Shown in pieces: positions 1 to 7,178 of a stretch of 9,770 bases of DNA. Where the stretch lies: NCBI GenBank assembly GCA_016935885.1, contig JAFGQA010000464.1:1-9770 (forward strand). The letters run 5' to 3'. A program made the translations under genes and the position numbers. Position 1 is the first letter of the stretch, and each line of letters begins with the position of its first letter. Origin of the DNA: Phycisphaerae bacterium. GTDB taxonomy: Bacteria; Planctomycetota; Phycisphaerae; UBA1845; UTPLA1. The notes under the pieces were generated by a model. That model was not told the origin of the DNA, searched no databases, and saw nothing but the letters and a program-made list of their open reading frames with translations.

Positions 1-68
1 CCCCGCTTCTCGGCGACGATCCCGGGCTCCTGCTCCGGCATCTCAAACCTCAACTCGTCCTCACCCAT
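1..68 (-). CDS. N-terminus of an unidentified protein, cut by the window edge
   Basis: On the minus strand an open frame begins with ATG at 68 and reads MGEDELRFEMPEQEPGIVA, then runs off the left edge. The acidic, charged composition is typical of a protein N-terminus. The start is uncertain. The ATG at 68 has GGAGG only 1 nt upstream, which is too close. The second in-frame ATG at 41 has GAGG at a 6-nt spacing and may be the real start, giving MPEQEPGIVAEKR. The frame begins 146 bp after the stop of the SNF2-Mrr gene and has the same orientation, so it could be the next gene of that transcript. The family cannot be recognised from so few residues. Confidence 0.4.
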   Translation of the reverse strand, partial: MGEDELRFEMPEQEPGIVAEKR

Positions 69-214
69 GCCTCCGGAGCCTAGGCCACCCGCCCGCAGGA
101 GTCAACCCGCTGCCGCACAAGGCCGCTCGCCCAAACGCGTAGTCACTGAGCAGGGCCAGACCCGACTTGCCCAAGTGGAATCGCACGAGAACCACGCAAC
201 GCAGATGGCAGGTG

Positions 215-2560
215 TCAGTCCCTCGACAACAGGCCGTCCAGCCCATGCTTCTGAAGCAGCTGCTCCAAGTCGTGACCCTCTAGGGCCGCAAGTCTACCGT
301 TCTCTCTGAGATAGGCCGCGGCCTCTCTGCTCATGCGAGCGTTTGTAACAACAACGCCGCGGGTATAGGAAGGGTCCGCGGAAAGAACGCCAAGCAACTG
401 TTGCAGAACAGGCCTGCCAACAGGGGTGCTCACTAGCTTGCACTGTACGGCAATCTTCTCGTAGGAAAGCCCGGCCTCTCGGACCGCAATCACGTCGACG
501 CCGCGGTCGCTCGATGCTGGAGTCAAGCGGGTATGATACCCCATCTTTTCGAAAAGCATTGCGATCAAGGCTTCGAAGTCCCTGGGAGACCCATAGCCCG
601 GACCCTTCTCGGTGGGCGCTGCGGTCTCCGGCTTGGGTTCCGGCTTGCGATGTGTCGATTGAATCCCGTACTTCGCGAGCAAGTCGTCGTAGATGTCGAA
701 CAACATCCCATCTCTCACTTCGCTCGACAGGCTGTCGATGACCATGTCGTACAGGAGTTGTTTCTCCTCCAGCTTTCTTTGGATGATCTGTTCGATTGTG
801 TCCTCCACCCACAGGTGATATACGAAGACGTCTTTCGTCTGGCCCGGCCGATGGGCTCTGTCAGTTGCCTGATTCGTCGTGGCGGGGTTCCACCAGTGGT
901 CGAAGTGCACAACATAGTTGGCGGCAACTAGGTCGTTGATCCCGACACCAGCAGTTCGAGGGTTCCCGATGAACACCGACTTGGCGCCGTCCGTCTTGAA
1001 GCTGTGCAGGAGAGCTTGACGCCTTGAGTCGGAAGTGGCGCGACCATAATTCAGTGCCCCGAACTGCGCAAGCTCGCTCTCAAGCCAATCAGCGCCTCCA
1101 AATTCCTCCTGGGCATACTGCGTGAAGATCAGAGCTTTGTCCCCTCTGGCCACTATGTCCTCCAAGTTCTCCAGGAGCCATGTGAGCTTTGCGCTCTCGC
1201 CGGTGATGCGGTCGCGGTTACAGATCTTCTTCAGCTCCGTAATCAGAATCAAAATGTTGCTTGCTGTGATTGTCTCGCCCTGCTCGTGAAGATGCAGGAC
1301 TCGTTCGCGTTCCATCGTGTGGTACGTCTGCATCTGCGCCTCTTCAAAACGCAGATACACCGTGAAATCATGTTTCTCCGGCAGGTCCTTCAGAACATCC
1401 GCCTTCCGGCGGCGGAGGAAATACGGGCGAATCGCGTCTTTTGCGGCAGCAGGCGTCAGCCCGTCGTACTTGAGAAGACCGGGGCGCAGATAAGCGAAAA
1501 TGGAAACAAGCTCATCGAGATTGTTCTCAATGGGGGTGCCCGACAAGGCCCAACGATAGCGCGCCGTGAGTTGTCGCGCTGCTCTTGTGATCCCCGCGCC
1601 AGGATTCTTGATCCTTTGGGCCTCGTCCAAGATGACCAAATCGAATTTGTTCGCGAGAGCGTTCTCGGCGACTGCCATGTCTTGCCTGAGTGTGTCGTAC
1701 GTCGTGAGCCAGACATGGGCGGAGTAATACCAACAGTATTTCCTCCTGTCTCTACTCCCCCGAACGACAGTCACCTGTAAATCTGCACTCCACCTTTCCA
1801 TCTCTCGGTCCCAATGTGGCAGGACACTCAGTGGACACACTACCAACGCGGACCCAATAGTTCCGCGCTGGAAAAGGAGGCGCATGGCCAATATGCTCTG
1901 CACCGTCTTGCCTGTCCCCATGTCGTCTCCCAGAAGAGCGCCCTCACGCTCGACCAGAAACTTTATGCCCTCCCACTGATAGGGATAGGGATTACACCGG
2001 GGGGGCAGGTCGAGAACATCAAGAAACTCGAAACTCACGGGAGGCTGAAGCAATGGCAACAACATGTCCCAGATGGACGGCTGGCGAACCGAAGCATGCG
2101 TTCGATCCCGCTGAATGCGCGTGAAGCTCTGACGGAAACCATCAACTCTCTCCCCAACATCGAACCGTGAAGCGAGAGGTTCGCCGAAATCCAGTTGTTT
2201 GCCCTGACCCCGGACTTGCCCATAATTCTTGCCGCCCATGTTGCCCTGCGTGAGGGGATGAAAGAGATTCCCTGACACCGTGGGCAGTTCCGAGAACAGG
2301 GCCAGAGCGTCTTCTGTCGATGACTCCGGCAACAGGTAGTCAGATGGGGCCAGCACGCCATGGATGATGTCATCGAGCACCCTGTGTTGATGAAGACTTG
2401 CGCGGGGGAACTCGAAGTCTGCCCTGGAGGATCTGAGGAGGGTAACCGGCAGACCTAACCCAGTCACGCACTGACGCGGTGGCTCAAGCCGTGCGAGACG
2501 CTTGCCAAGCCTGCACCGCAAGCTACGCGATGGATCTCGTCTTCTGAGGGCAACGAACAT
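215..2560 (-). CDS. SNF2-family helicase fused to a C-terminal Mrr-like restriction nuclease domain
   Basis: The 781-aa protein combines a Swi2/Snf2-type ATPase/translocase with a nuclease domain. After about 180 poorly recognisable residues comes PYPYQWEGI (191-199), then motif I GDDMGTGKT (211-219), motif II DEAQ (312-315, Gln instead of the usual His), motif III LSGTPIENN (339-347), motif V NPRTAGVGIN (533-542) and motif VI DRAHRPGQ (567-574). A Pro/Lys/Glu-rich linker (about 639-655) leads to an Mrr_cat-type domain (656-781): the DFEALIAMLFEKMGY helix, GVDV (Asp689) and VQCK (Gln706, Lys708), matching the D...QxK active site of Mrr nucleases. All motifs look intact, so ATP-driven translocation and DNA cleavage are both plausible. 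The ATG lies 2 bp after the stop of the 185-aa gene and has no clear ribosome binding site of its own, which suggests translational coupling. Domain assignments are strong. A role in defence against foreign DNA is inferred from the architecture. Confidence 0.93.
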   Translation of the reverse strand: MFVALRRRDPSRSLRCRLGKRLARLEPPRQCVTGLGLPVTLLRSSRADFEFPRASLHQHRVLDDIIHGVLAPSDYLLPESSTEDALALFSELPTVSGNLFHPLTQGNMGGKNYGQVRGQGKQLDFGEPLASRFDVGERVDGFRQSFTRIQRDRTHASVRQPSIWDMLLPLLQPPVSFEFLDVLDLPPRCNPYPYQWEGIKFLVEREGALLGDDMGTGKTVQSILAMRLLFQRGTIGSALVVCPLSVLPHWDREMERWSADLQVTVVRGSRDRRKYCWYYSAHVWLTTYDTLRQDMAVAENALANKFDLVILDEAQRIKNPGAGITRAARQLTARYRWALSGTPIENNLDELVSIFAYLRPGLLKYDGLTPAAAKDAIRPYFLRRRKADVLKDLPEKHDFTVYLRFEEAQMQTYHTMERERVLHLHEQGETITASNILILITELKKICNRDRITGESAKLTWLLENLEDIVARGDKALIFTQYAQEEFGGADWLESELAQFGALNYGRATSDSRRQALLHSFKTDGAKSVFIGNPRTAGVGINDLVAANYVVHFDHWWNPATTNQATDRAHRPGQTKDVFVYHLWVEDTIEQIIQRKLEEKQLLYDMVIDSLSSEVRDGMLFDIYDDLLAKYGIQSTHRKPEPKPETAAPTEKGPGYGSPRDFEALIAMLFEKMGYHTRLTPASSDRGVDVIAVREAGLSYEKIAVQCKLVSTPVGRPVLQQLLGVLSADPSYTRGVVVTNARMSREAAAYLRENGRLAALEGHDLEQLLQKHGLDGLLSRD

Positions 2561-2562
2561 GT

Positions 2563-3120
2563 CTAGTGCTCGGACAGCGCGCCCTGTTCGTGCAGTGTTG
2601 CCAAGGCTCTTCTCACGCGCTCAAAGGGTTCAACCAAGTCACAACTGGCAAACGTCCAGCCCAGGCCTTCCTTGCACTGCGCAATATCATCAGAGAAGTC
2701 CCAGTGACAACTCACGACCACAGGCGCGAACTTACCTGATGGGCTCGATAGGAGTTCCTCCGGCTTGTTCTTGCCGCTTTCGTCGGATAGCTTCATTTCT
2801 TCGCCCTGCCTGCGGGCAAGAAGCAGTGGCTTGTCGTATCTTGCCCTCAGGGCCAGGAACTCCTCCTGCTGCACCAGCAGCACATCGAGTGATGTCTGGA
2901 CAGCTTGTACAAGTGGCGCGCCCACTAACTCGACAGCGATGTGCGGCATGAGGGTGCCGCCATAGAGTGTGCGTTGGATGGCGTTGGGTCGAATGGGCGA
3001 CGTGCAACGGAACTCGACGGGTTTGCCGTGTGCATCAGTTACCAGAAGTCCTCCCCGGAGTACGCCGTCTTCAACTTCGGCCATCATTATGAATGCGAGG
3101 TGAGTGATTTCTGCCGTCAT
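2563..3120 (-). CDS. Unrecognised 185-aa protein, partner of the SNF2-Mrr gene
   Basis: The frame is open from an ATG at 3171, but the ATG at 3120 (MTAEITHLAFIMMAEVEDG) is the better start because GGGGAGGAG lies 6 nt before it; this gives 185 aa. There is no signal peptide or membrane segment. The N-terminal half looks beta-rich and well folded (GGLLVTDAHGKPVEFRC, then SPIRPNAIQRTLYGG), with a hydrophobic stretch HIAVELVGAPLVQAVQ. The C-terminal half holds a charged segment (RRQGEEMKLSDESGKNKPEE) and ends in a helical region with two Cys. I cannot name a domain. The stop is 2 bp before the SNF2-Mrr start, so the two proteins are almost certainly made together and may act in one complex, for instance as a recognition or regulatory subunit. 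That role is inferred from gene order only. Confidence 0.8.
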   Translation of the reverse strand: MTAEITHLAFIMMAEVEDGVLRGGLLVTDAHGKPVEFRCTSPIRPNAIQRTLYGGTLMPHIAVELVGAPLVQAVQTSLDVLLVQQEEFLALRARYDKPLLLARRQGEEMKLSDESGKNKPEELLSSPSGKFAPVVVSCHWDFSDDIAQCKEGLGWTFASCDLVEPFERVRRALATLHEQGALSEH

Positions 3121-3126
3121 TCCAGT

Positions 3127-3135
3127 CTCCTCCCC
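3127..3135 (-). promoter_or_regulatory. Ribosome binding site that decides the start of the 185-aa gene
   Basis: On the minus strand GGGGAGGAG is followed by ACTGGA (6 nt) and then ATG at 3120. This near-ideal Shine-Dalgarno match favours 3120 over the upstream in-frame ATG at 3171. Confidence 0.8.
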
Positions 3136-3212
3136 ATCAAAGGAACCCGAAGGCGTCATGCCGCACAACACAATCCCCTTGGGCGCAGATACGCCGAAGT
3201 ACGAATGCTACG

Positions 3213-3241
3213 ATACTGCGCACTCAGTGGTGCGGTGACAA
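3213..3241 (-). promoter_or_regulatory. Possible sigma70-type promoter for the 185-aa / SNF2-Mrr pair
   Basis: On the minus strand TTGTCA (3241-3236) and CAGTAT (3218-3213) are 17 bp apart, about 95 bp before the start codon at 3120. The -35 matches the consensus in 5 of 6 positions, the -10 in only 3. The 195-bp gap after the HNH gene is the only sizeable gap near this gene pair, so a separate promoter here makes sense, but the -10 is weak. Confidence 0.25.
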
Positions 3242-3315
3242 GCTCATAGGTGGAATGACGGCAGTCGGGTTAGGGCGCGATTGACGCCACGTCCACACTA
3301 GCTTACAACCACCGA

Positions 3316-4299
3316 TTATCCAGTCAGCGCTTTCGTCCTCCCGTCTGTCCCAAAAGCCCAGAACCCGTGCGCAGAGTTCGCAAAGTGGTATTCATATTGA
3401 ATGCCAACCATCTCCGGAAAGTCGAAGTGTTCGGACAGGTTCTGAAAGAAGTCCTTCGGCAATACGACCGCGGCAAAGAGCACATAGTGCACGAATCCGT
3501 AGAATCCCACATCAACTCTGGCATAATCCCCGTATCGGAAGAACTTGATGAAGTGAAACGGCTGGAGCTGCTGAAAACGCGGCTTGATGCGGTTCACAAA
3601 GACTTTCTGCTCTCGCTCAGACGATGTGATGGTTTCAAGCAACCGGCGCGCCAAGTCAGTGGTCGTAAAGAGTTTGTTGAAGGCGGTGAAGAAGATGAAT
3701 TCATACGCGATTTTAGCAATCAACGGCTTCACGTTGGGTGTTGCCTTCGGCTCCACCTTGGCTTGTAGCGTCTCTGCATACTTCTTGAAGGCGGAAGCGA
3801 AAAGCGGTGAATGGAGTTCTTCGCCATGCGGCGCCTCTGCCAGCCATTGGCATATACGCTCAAGTTCTTCTTCTAACTTGTCTTGCTCAATCCGACCGCG
3901 ATACTCGCGCCGCAGGTGCTTTCGCAGAGACTCGCGCGCCGATGATTGCGCGTAGATCATCCCGTGGATTGGGTGTGCTTGCGTAAGCAGTTCCAGATGT
4001 TGGCCTTTCGCATGCGCAAGGAATTCTGCGCCCGTTCCCGAAACCAACCTGACATTGAAGTTGTGCTTCAGGACACGATCGTGGGTGGTTTTGCCCGCAA
4101 ACTCCGCCTGTGCAGCGAGGATGTCGGGGATCCGTAGTATATGATGATCAACGTGCGCGCCCAGCCAGCGATTGCACTCAACGCACACATGGTCTTGCAA
4201 AGCCAGGCGCCCATGGATCGATTCGGGGATTATGTGCTCACGATCAAAGGATACCTGCCGTTCAGTCCTCCAACAGTAGATGCAGACTTGCCCTGCCAT
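3316..4299 (-). CDS. HNH endonuclease (HNH_5-like zinc-ribbon type)
   Basis: The 327-aa protein opens with a compact HNH nuclease: CIYC (Cys6, Cys9), DREHIIPESIHG (His22 as the presumed catalytic or metal ligand) and CVECN (Cys39, Cys42, Asn43), followed by LGAHVD. The four Cys should bind structural zinc and the His/Asn the catalytic metal; spacing and the EHIIP motif fit the HNH_5 group. The rest (about 60-327) is a long, mostly helical region with a charged stretch near 125-150 (KHLRREYRGRIEQDKLEEE) and an aromatic-rich C-terminus (FHFIKFFRYGDYARVDVGFY) that I do not recognise; it may be a target-sensing part. AGGA sits 7 nt before the ATG. The gene lies between the 171-aa unknown (87 bp upstream) and the 185-aa gene (195 bp downstream), all co-directional. 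Such stand-alone HNH proteins are frequent in defence islands but also occur alone. Confidence 0.85.
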   Translation of the reverse strand: MAGQVCIYCWRTERQVSFDREHIIPESIHGRLALQDHVCVECNRWLGAHVDHHILRIPDILAAQAEFAGKTTHDRVLKHNFNVRLVSGTGAEFLAHAKGQHLELLTQAHPIHGMIYAQSSARESLRKHLRREYRGRIEQDKLEEELERICQWLAEAPHGEELHSPLFASAFKKYAETLQAKVEPKATPNVKPLIAKIAYEFIFFTAFNKLFTTTDLARRLLETITSSEREQKVFVNRIKPRFQQLQPFHFIKFFRYGDYARVDVGFYGFVHYVLFAAVVLPKDFFQNLSEHFDFPEMVGIQYEYHFANSAHGFWAFGTDGRTKALTG

Positions 4300-4386
4300 T
4301 CCTGATTCCTACTGGTCGGCGTTGAGCGTCATTTTCACGTGCCCTCCGGGGCATGAATAAGATCAGGGCTGATAATGGGGCCTTGT

Positions 4387-4902
4387 CTACTGGCAGAGCA
4401 TCTTCAGTTGATCTTCAGAATACCTGTGCACCTCCGTCCCGATGGCCATCTCGGTGTCTGAAACTGAGAAGATGAGTGTGTCGGCATCATCGTCTGACAC
4501 TCCGAAGAATTGCTCGTCGCAGTCGATGGAAGTTGCGATTTCGATCCACTCGTCGCCCGCGAGCTCGTACAGATGTAGCGGGTCATCACCCGTGACCCAC
4601 AGGCTTGCTTCCCACGCAATGCCCGTATCGTCAGCGTGGTCTGATTCTGCGTATTGAAGGGAGGGCTTGATCTTTGCGGGTTCAAATGCCGGAGTTGTCC
4701 CTTCATTCAAGACGAGTAGCTTCCGAACTCGCGCCAGATTCAGCCAAACATGTTGCTGGTAAGCTGTAATAAGCTCCACGAACCCGAGCGATTCCGTGCG
4801 ATCAATCATGCACGATTTGAGCCGGTGCAGCTCCGATTGAGGCAGGATCAATGACGCGGGTTCTTGTCGCTCCCGGAACGTGATCTCGATCTGGTAGTAC
4901 AT
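4387..4902 (-). CDS. Acidic 171-aa protein of unknown function
   Basis: The frame is open from an ATG at 4980, but the ATG at 4902 (MYYQIEITFRERQEP) is preferred because AAGAGGAGG lies 9 nt before it; this gives 171 aa. The first half looks like a small alpha/beta fold (YYQIEITFRER, then FVELITAYQQHVWLNLARVRK). The second half is markedly acidic (SLQYAESDHADDTG, GVSDDDADT, SIDCDEQ) with alternating hydrophobic strands. No membrane segment, signal peptide or catalytic motif is visible. Its acidic character could suit a partner or inhibitor of a nucleic-acid-binding neighbour such as the HNH protein 87 bp downstream, but this is speculation. The family is not recognised. Confidence 0.7.
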   Translation of the reverse strand: MYYQIEITFRERQEPASLILPQSELHRLKSCMIDRTESLGFVELITAYQQHVWLNLARVRKLLVLNEGTTPAFEPAKIKPSLQYAESDHADDTGIAWEASLWVTGDDPLHLYELAGDEWIEIATSIDCDEQFFGVSDDDADTLIFSVSDTEMAIGTEVHRYSEDQLKMLCQ

Positions 4903-4911
4903 TTCTAATAG

Positions 4912-4920
4912 CCTCCTCTT
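4912..4920 (-). promoter_or_regulatory. Ribosome binding site that decides the start of the 171-aa gene
   Basis: On the minus strand AAGAGGAGG is followed by 9 nt and ATG at 4902. It places the start inside the longer open frame and leaves the repeat element at 4984-5059 outside the coding region. Confidence 0.75.
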
Positions 4921-4983
4921 CCCAACGAACCACTGGATGATTTCTGCTTCTGCTCGCCTCAAGCACATGTCCGGAGTCATAAC

Positions 4984-5059
4984 TCCAGATTCAAGATTGG
5001 CTTCATTCTCACCCCACGCTCATGCCCGCGCCGCGCCCGCCTCAATTCTTGAATCTGGA
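4984..5059. repeat. Small inverted-repeat element, copy 1
   Basis: This 76-bp element is bounded by a perfect 12-bp inverted repeat: TCCAGATTCAAG (4984-4995) and CTTGAATCTGGA (5048-5059). The core is very C/G-rich (CGCTCATGCCCGCGCCGCGC). Bases 5009-5059 are identical to 6030-6080 in the second copy, and the match extends to 5004 with one mismatch. It lies between the stop of the 282-aa gene and the start of the 171-aa gene. A second small palindrome, GGAGT-CATA-ACTCC (4973-4986), abuts its left end. It is too small to encode a transposase; a non-autonomous mobile or REP-like element is the likeliest class. Confidence 0.85.
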
Positions 5060-5093
5060 AACGCGATCCATGCCCCCATCGCCGCCAACAGAT

Positions 5094-5942
5094 TCAGTCC
5101 TGCTCGGCGTACCACCCGGTATTCTCGCCACGACTAACAGCCTCGCTAATTCGGCGATGCGACGACTTCAACGCTCTGGCGGCGCCGACGATATCACCCT
5201 GGGACTTGACATAGAGTCTTCCCCATTTCTGCCCTCCCCGCTCGTAGTCCATGGACTCAACGCCAGACAGCTTCTTGCTGTTGGTGAAGACGGTAAGACG
5301 CAACCCCTTCTTCTGCACTTTGAGGTAAGCAAAGACACGTTCGGGACTGTAGTATGTCACGTTGCGTTCACCCACCTTCCGCCAGATATCCCGGTGAATC
5401 TTCATTACCCGTGGATGAAGTTCATCATAGAGAGGTCGCGCTCCTGATCCTTCGAATAAGTCGTCAATGTTGTGCTGGCTGAGCTCGGTTACTTTGTCGG
5501 GTTCCTCCGTTACCGGGTTGCTAAGTTGGGGGGTGACGCCCTGCAACTCAATTACCTCTATCTTCTTGGGGCATTCTTTCCAGTCGTGAATCCAGCAGAC
5601 GATGGCATCGCAGTCATCGGAGTGGTGCTTGTGCCGAACGAAGTCAGAGGACCGAAACTCGAACTCGATCCTTAGTTCTTCCCACTTGCCTTTGCCGATG
5701 TAACGTTTTGCCACGCAGTCTGGATATCCGGGGCGGATCGTTTCAACGTACATGTTCAGGTCTGCCGCCACTTTTCCGAACAAGAAGATCACCCCGTTTT
5801 CGTTGACCGGGGCGTAGACGAGGCCTCGGAAGTTGATGAGTCGGCCGACAACGTTCCGGTGACGTACTCGATGCGTGACCCCGCCCTCATTCACATCGAG
5901 AATACCGGCCTTTGTTCGCCGTTGCTGTTTCTTCCGTTTCAT
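5094..5942 (-). CDS. PD-(D/E)xK-like nuclease region with DUF5655-like C-terminal domain
   Basis: The 282-aa protein begins with a basic tail (MKRKKQQRRTK). Residues 35-135 resemble a PD-(D/E)xK-type nuclease found in uncharacterised proteins: LINFRGLVYAP, GYPDC (Asp75), IEFEFRSSDF (Glu93, Glu95), HHSDDCDAIVCWIHDW (Cys111, Asp112, Trp117, Asp120) and a closing strand KIEVIEL. Residues about 160-270 look like a DUF5655 domain: LYDELHPRV, a beta pair FAYLKVQKKGLRLTVFTN, then GGQKWGRLYVKSQGDI and a final helix. DUF5655 is known as a C-terminal module of nuclease-like and predicted DNA-handling proteins; its activity is not established. GGAGGAG lies 8 nt before the ATG. The gene is flanked on both sides by copies of the same inverted-repeat element, making it the only gene inside a repeat-bounded unit. 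Nuclease activity is inferred; metal-binding residues look conserved but a canonical ExK is not obvious. Confidence 0.8.
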   Translation of the reverse strand: MKRKKQQRRTKAGILDVNEGGVTHRVRHRNVVGRLINFRGLVYAPVNENGVIFLFGKVAADLNMYVETIRPGYPDCVAKRYIGKGKWEELRIEFEFRSSDFVRHKHHSDDCDAIVCWIHDWKECPKKIEVIELQGVTPQLSNPVTEEPDKVTELSQHNIDDLFEGSGARPLYDELHPRVMKIHRDIWRKVGERNVTYYSPERVFAYLKVQKKGLRLTVFTNSKKLSGVESMDYERGGQKWGRLYVKSQGDIVGAARALKSSHRRISEAVSRGENTGWYAEQD

Positions 5943-6012
5943 CTACTTGTCTCCTCCACGCTTGATCATCCGAACATGGAGCGTGGCGATCATAACGCTT
6001 GAGGTCCCATCA

Positions 6013-6080
6013 CCAGATTCCGTGCATTGTCACCCCACGCTCATGCCCGCGCCGCGCCCGCCTCAATTCTTGAATCTGGA
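6013..6080. repeat. Small inverted-repeat element, copy 2
   Basis: Second copy, same orientation, in the gap between the 254-aa and 282-aa genes. Bases 6030-6080 are identical to 5009-5059. The right end keeps GAATCTGGA, while the left end is degraded to CCAGATTC (6013-6020), so the terminal inverted repeat is only 8 bp here and the element is about 8 bp shorter. The shared heptamer TCATAAC occurs just to the left of both copies (4977-4983 and 5990-5996). Confidence 0.85.
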
Positions 6081-6104
6081 GACGCCACCCCTGGGCTTCG
6101 ACGC

Positions 6105-6132
6105 GACCTCCGGGCCTCGACCCCCGGGCCTC
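6105..6132. repeat. 14-bp tandem duplication
   Basis: GACCTCCGGGCCTC (6105-6118) is followed directly by GACCCCCGGGCCTC (6119-6132), one mismatch in 14. A third, more degenerate unit may lie at 6084-6099. It sits in the GC-rich non-coding gap after the stop of the 254-aa gene; no run of T follows that would make it a terminator. Confidence 0.6.
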
Positions 6133-6191
6133 TCCAAGGCGCCAGAAAGGCTCCCCAAGGGCACCAAGATCAGCCCCCCAACGGTTTGCCT

Positions 6192-6956
6192 CTATGCGCC
6201 ACCCGCTTTCTCCTTCATGACTCGGGACGGAAGAGCGGCATAGGCGTCCTGAACGCTCCAGTCCATCCCTTGATACCATTTCTCAAACGCAGCAATGATG
6301 GCTGGGGCCATGGCGCCGAGGCTTGGGGCTTCTGATGTTCCGACTATGGCCAGCGTTAGATCTCGATCCGAACCCCAGTCGGTCAAGTAGGCGGCTCCGA
6401 AGAACACACCCGCATCAGGAACTGCCGTGTCAAAGACAATTGAGGAGGACGTCTCGTTCTCTCTTGTCACCGCGGAAAGAACGCATCCCTGCAGACCGAC
6501 GAACGTCGCTGTGTATGTGACCATTTCACCCACCAGATTGATCGCCTCTAGGGAGTAGGTGACGAAGCGAGGCCCCGAACCACCAGCCTTGAGAAGTGGC
6601 GTCATTCGCCACTCCGTGGTCTTCTGTCCGTCAGAAGCTGCACGCTTCGTCGCATACGCGAGCCACTTCAGTCGATGAAACGCGTGGGGCAGAGGGAGTA
6701 TACCTTCGGCATCCAGCGTCACGGCTCGAATCATGTCGGTTTGCTCGCGTGACGCGAAGAACTGCACAAGCATTGATGCGAGGAAGCTGATCGCACCTCC
6801 AACAAGTGCAGCTACAACCGTTGCCCAAGGTGATGGGATCTGTGCGACGAGAACTAAACCAAAGACCGTGACGATGATACCGAGACATATCATTACGATG
6901 TATGCCTTGCGCAGAGTACTCTGATGCTCAGCTTGCGTCGCCAACGCTCGTTTCAT
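6192..6956 (-). CDS. Two-TM membrane protein with beta-rich soluble domain, possible effector
   Basis: The 254-aa protein has two N-terminal membrane segments: residues 18-38 (AYIVMICLGIIVTVFGLVLVA) after a short basic tail, and residues 44-67 (WATVVAALVGGAISFLASML and onward), joined by a tight IPSP turn. The remaining 185 residues are soluble and appear beta-rich (FVTYSLEAINLVGEMVTYTATF, SSSIVFDTA, FFGAAYLTDWG, RDLTLAIVGTS), ending in a helix with EKWYQGMDW. This layout recalls the two-TM plus beta-barrel membrane effectors (S-2TMbeta/Cap15 type) of nucleotide-signalling defence systems, but no specific motif confirms it and no CD-NTase gene is visible here. GAGGA lies 6-7 nt before the ATG. 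It is the first gene of the minus-strand run. A plain membrane-anchored sensor remains equally possible. Confidence 0.72.
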   Translation of the reverse strand: MKRALATQAEHQSTLRKAYIVMICLGIIVTVFGLVLVAQIPSPWATVVAALVGGAISFLASMLVQFFASREQTDMIRAVTLDAEGILPLPHAFHRLKWLAYATKRAASDGQKTTEWRMTPLLKAGGSGPRFVTYSLEAINLVGEMVTYTATFVGLQGCVLSAVTRENETSSSIVFDTAVPDAGVFFGAAYLTDWGSDRDLTLAIVGTSEAPSLGAMAPAIIAAFEKWYQGMDWSVQDAYAALPSRVMKEKAGGA

Positions 6957-7178
6957 TCGTATTCCTCTTTGCGCGAGCAGATGTTGGATAGTCCTGCCTT
7001 TGCAGGCTCAGGAATATCTGTTGCAGGTGTCGGCGTTTCATCCTTCTCTTCGCTCTCCAAGCGGCGGCGCAGGCGCCCTGTCCAGTATGGAACGCATCGC
7101 CGCTCAGGTCCTCCCCTCATGCGCGGGCGAAGGCGTCTTCTCCCCGAGACCATAGGGACAATCACCACGGGAAGGCAA

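Noticed and set aside
67..309. Plus-strand frame over the end of the SNF2-Mrr gene
   Set aside because: It overlaps the C-terminus of a solid gene, has low-complexity Pro/Arg/Ala composition and no ribosome binding site.
2563..3171. Longer version of the 185-aa protein starting at 3171
   Set aside because: The extra 17 residues lack a ribosome binding site, while GGGGAGGAG at the right spacing marks the ATG at 3120.
4977..6080. The inverted-repeat elements with adjacent GTTATGA (minus strand) as integron attC sites between cassettes
   Set aside because: GTTATGA fits the R' consensus GTTRRRY only partly, no matching R'' box (RYYYAAC) is found at the other end of either copy, and no integrase is visible in the window.
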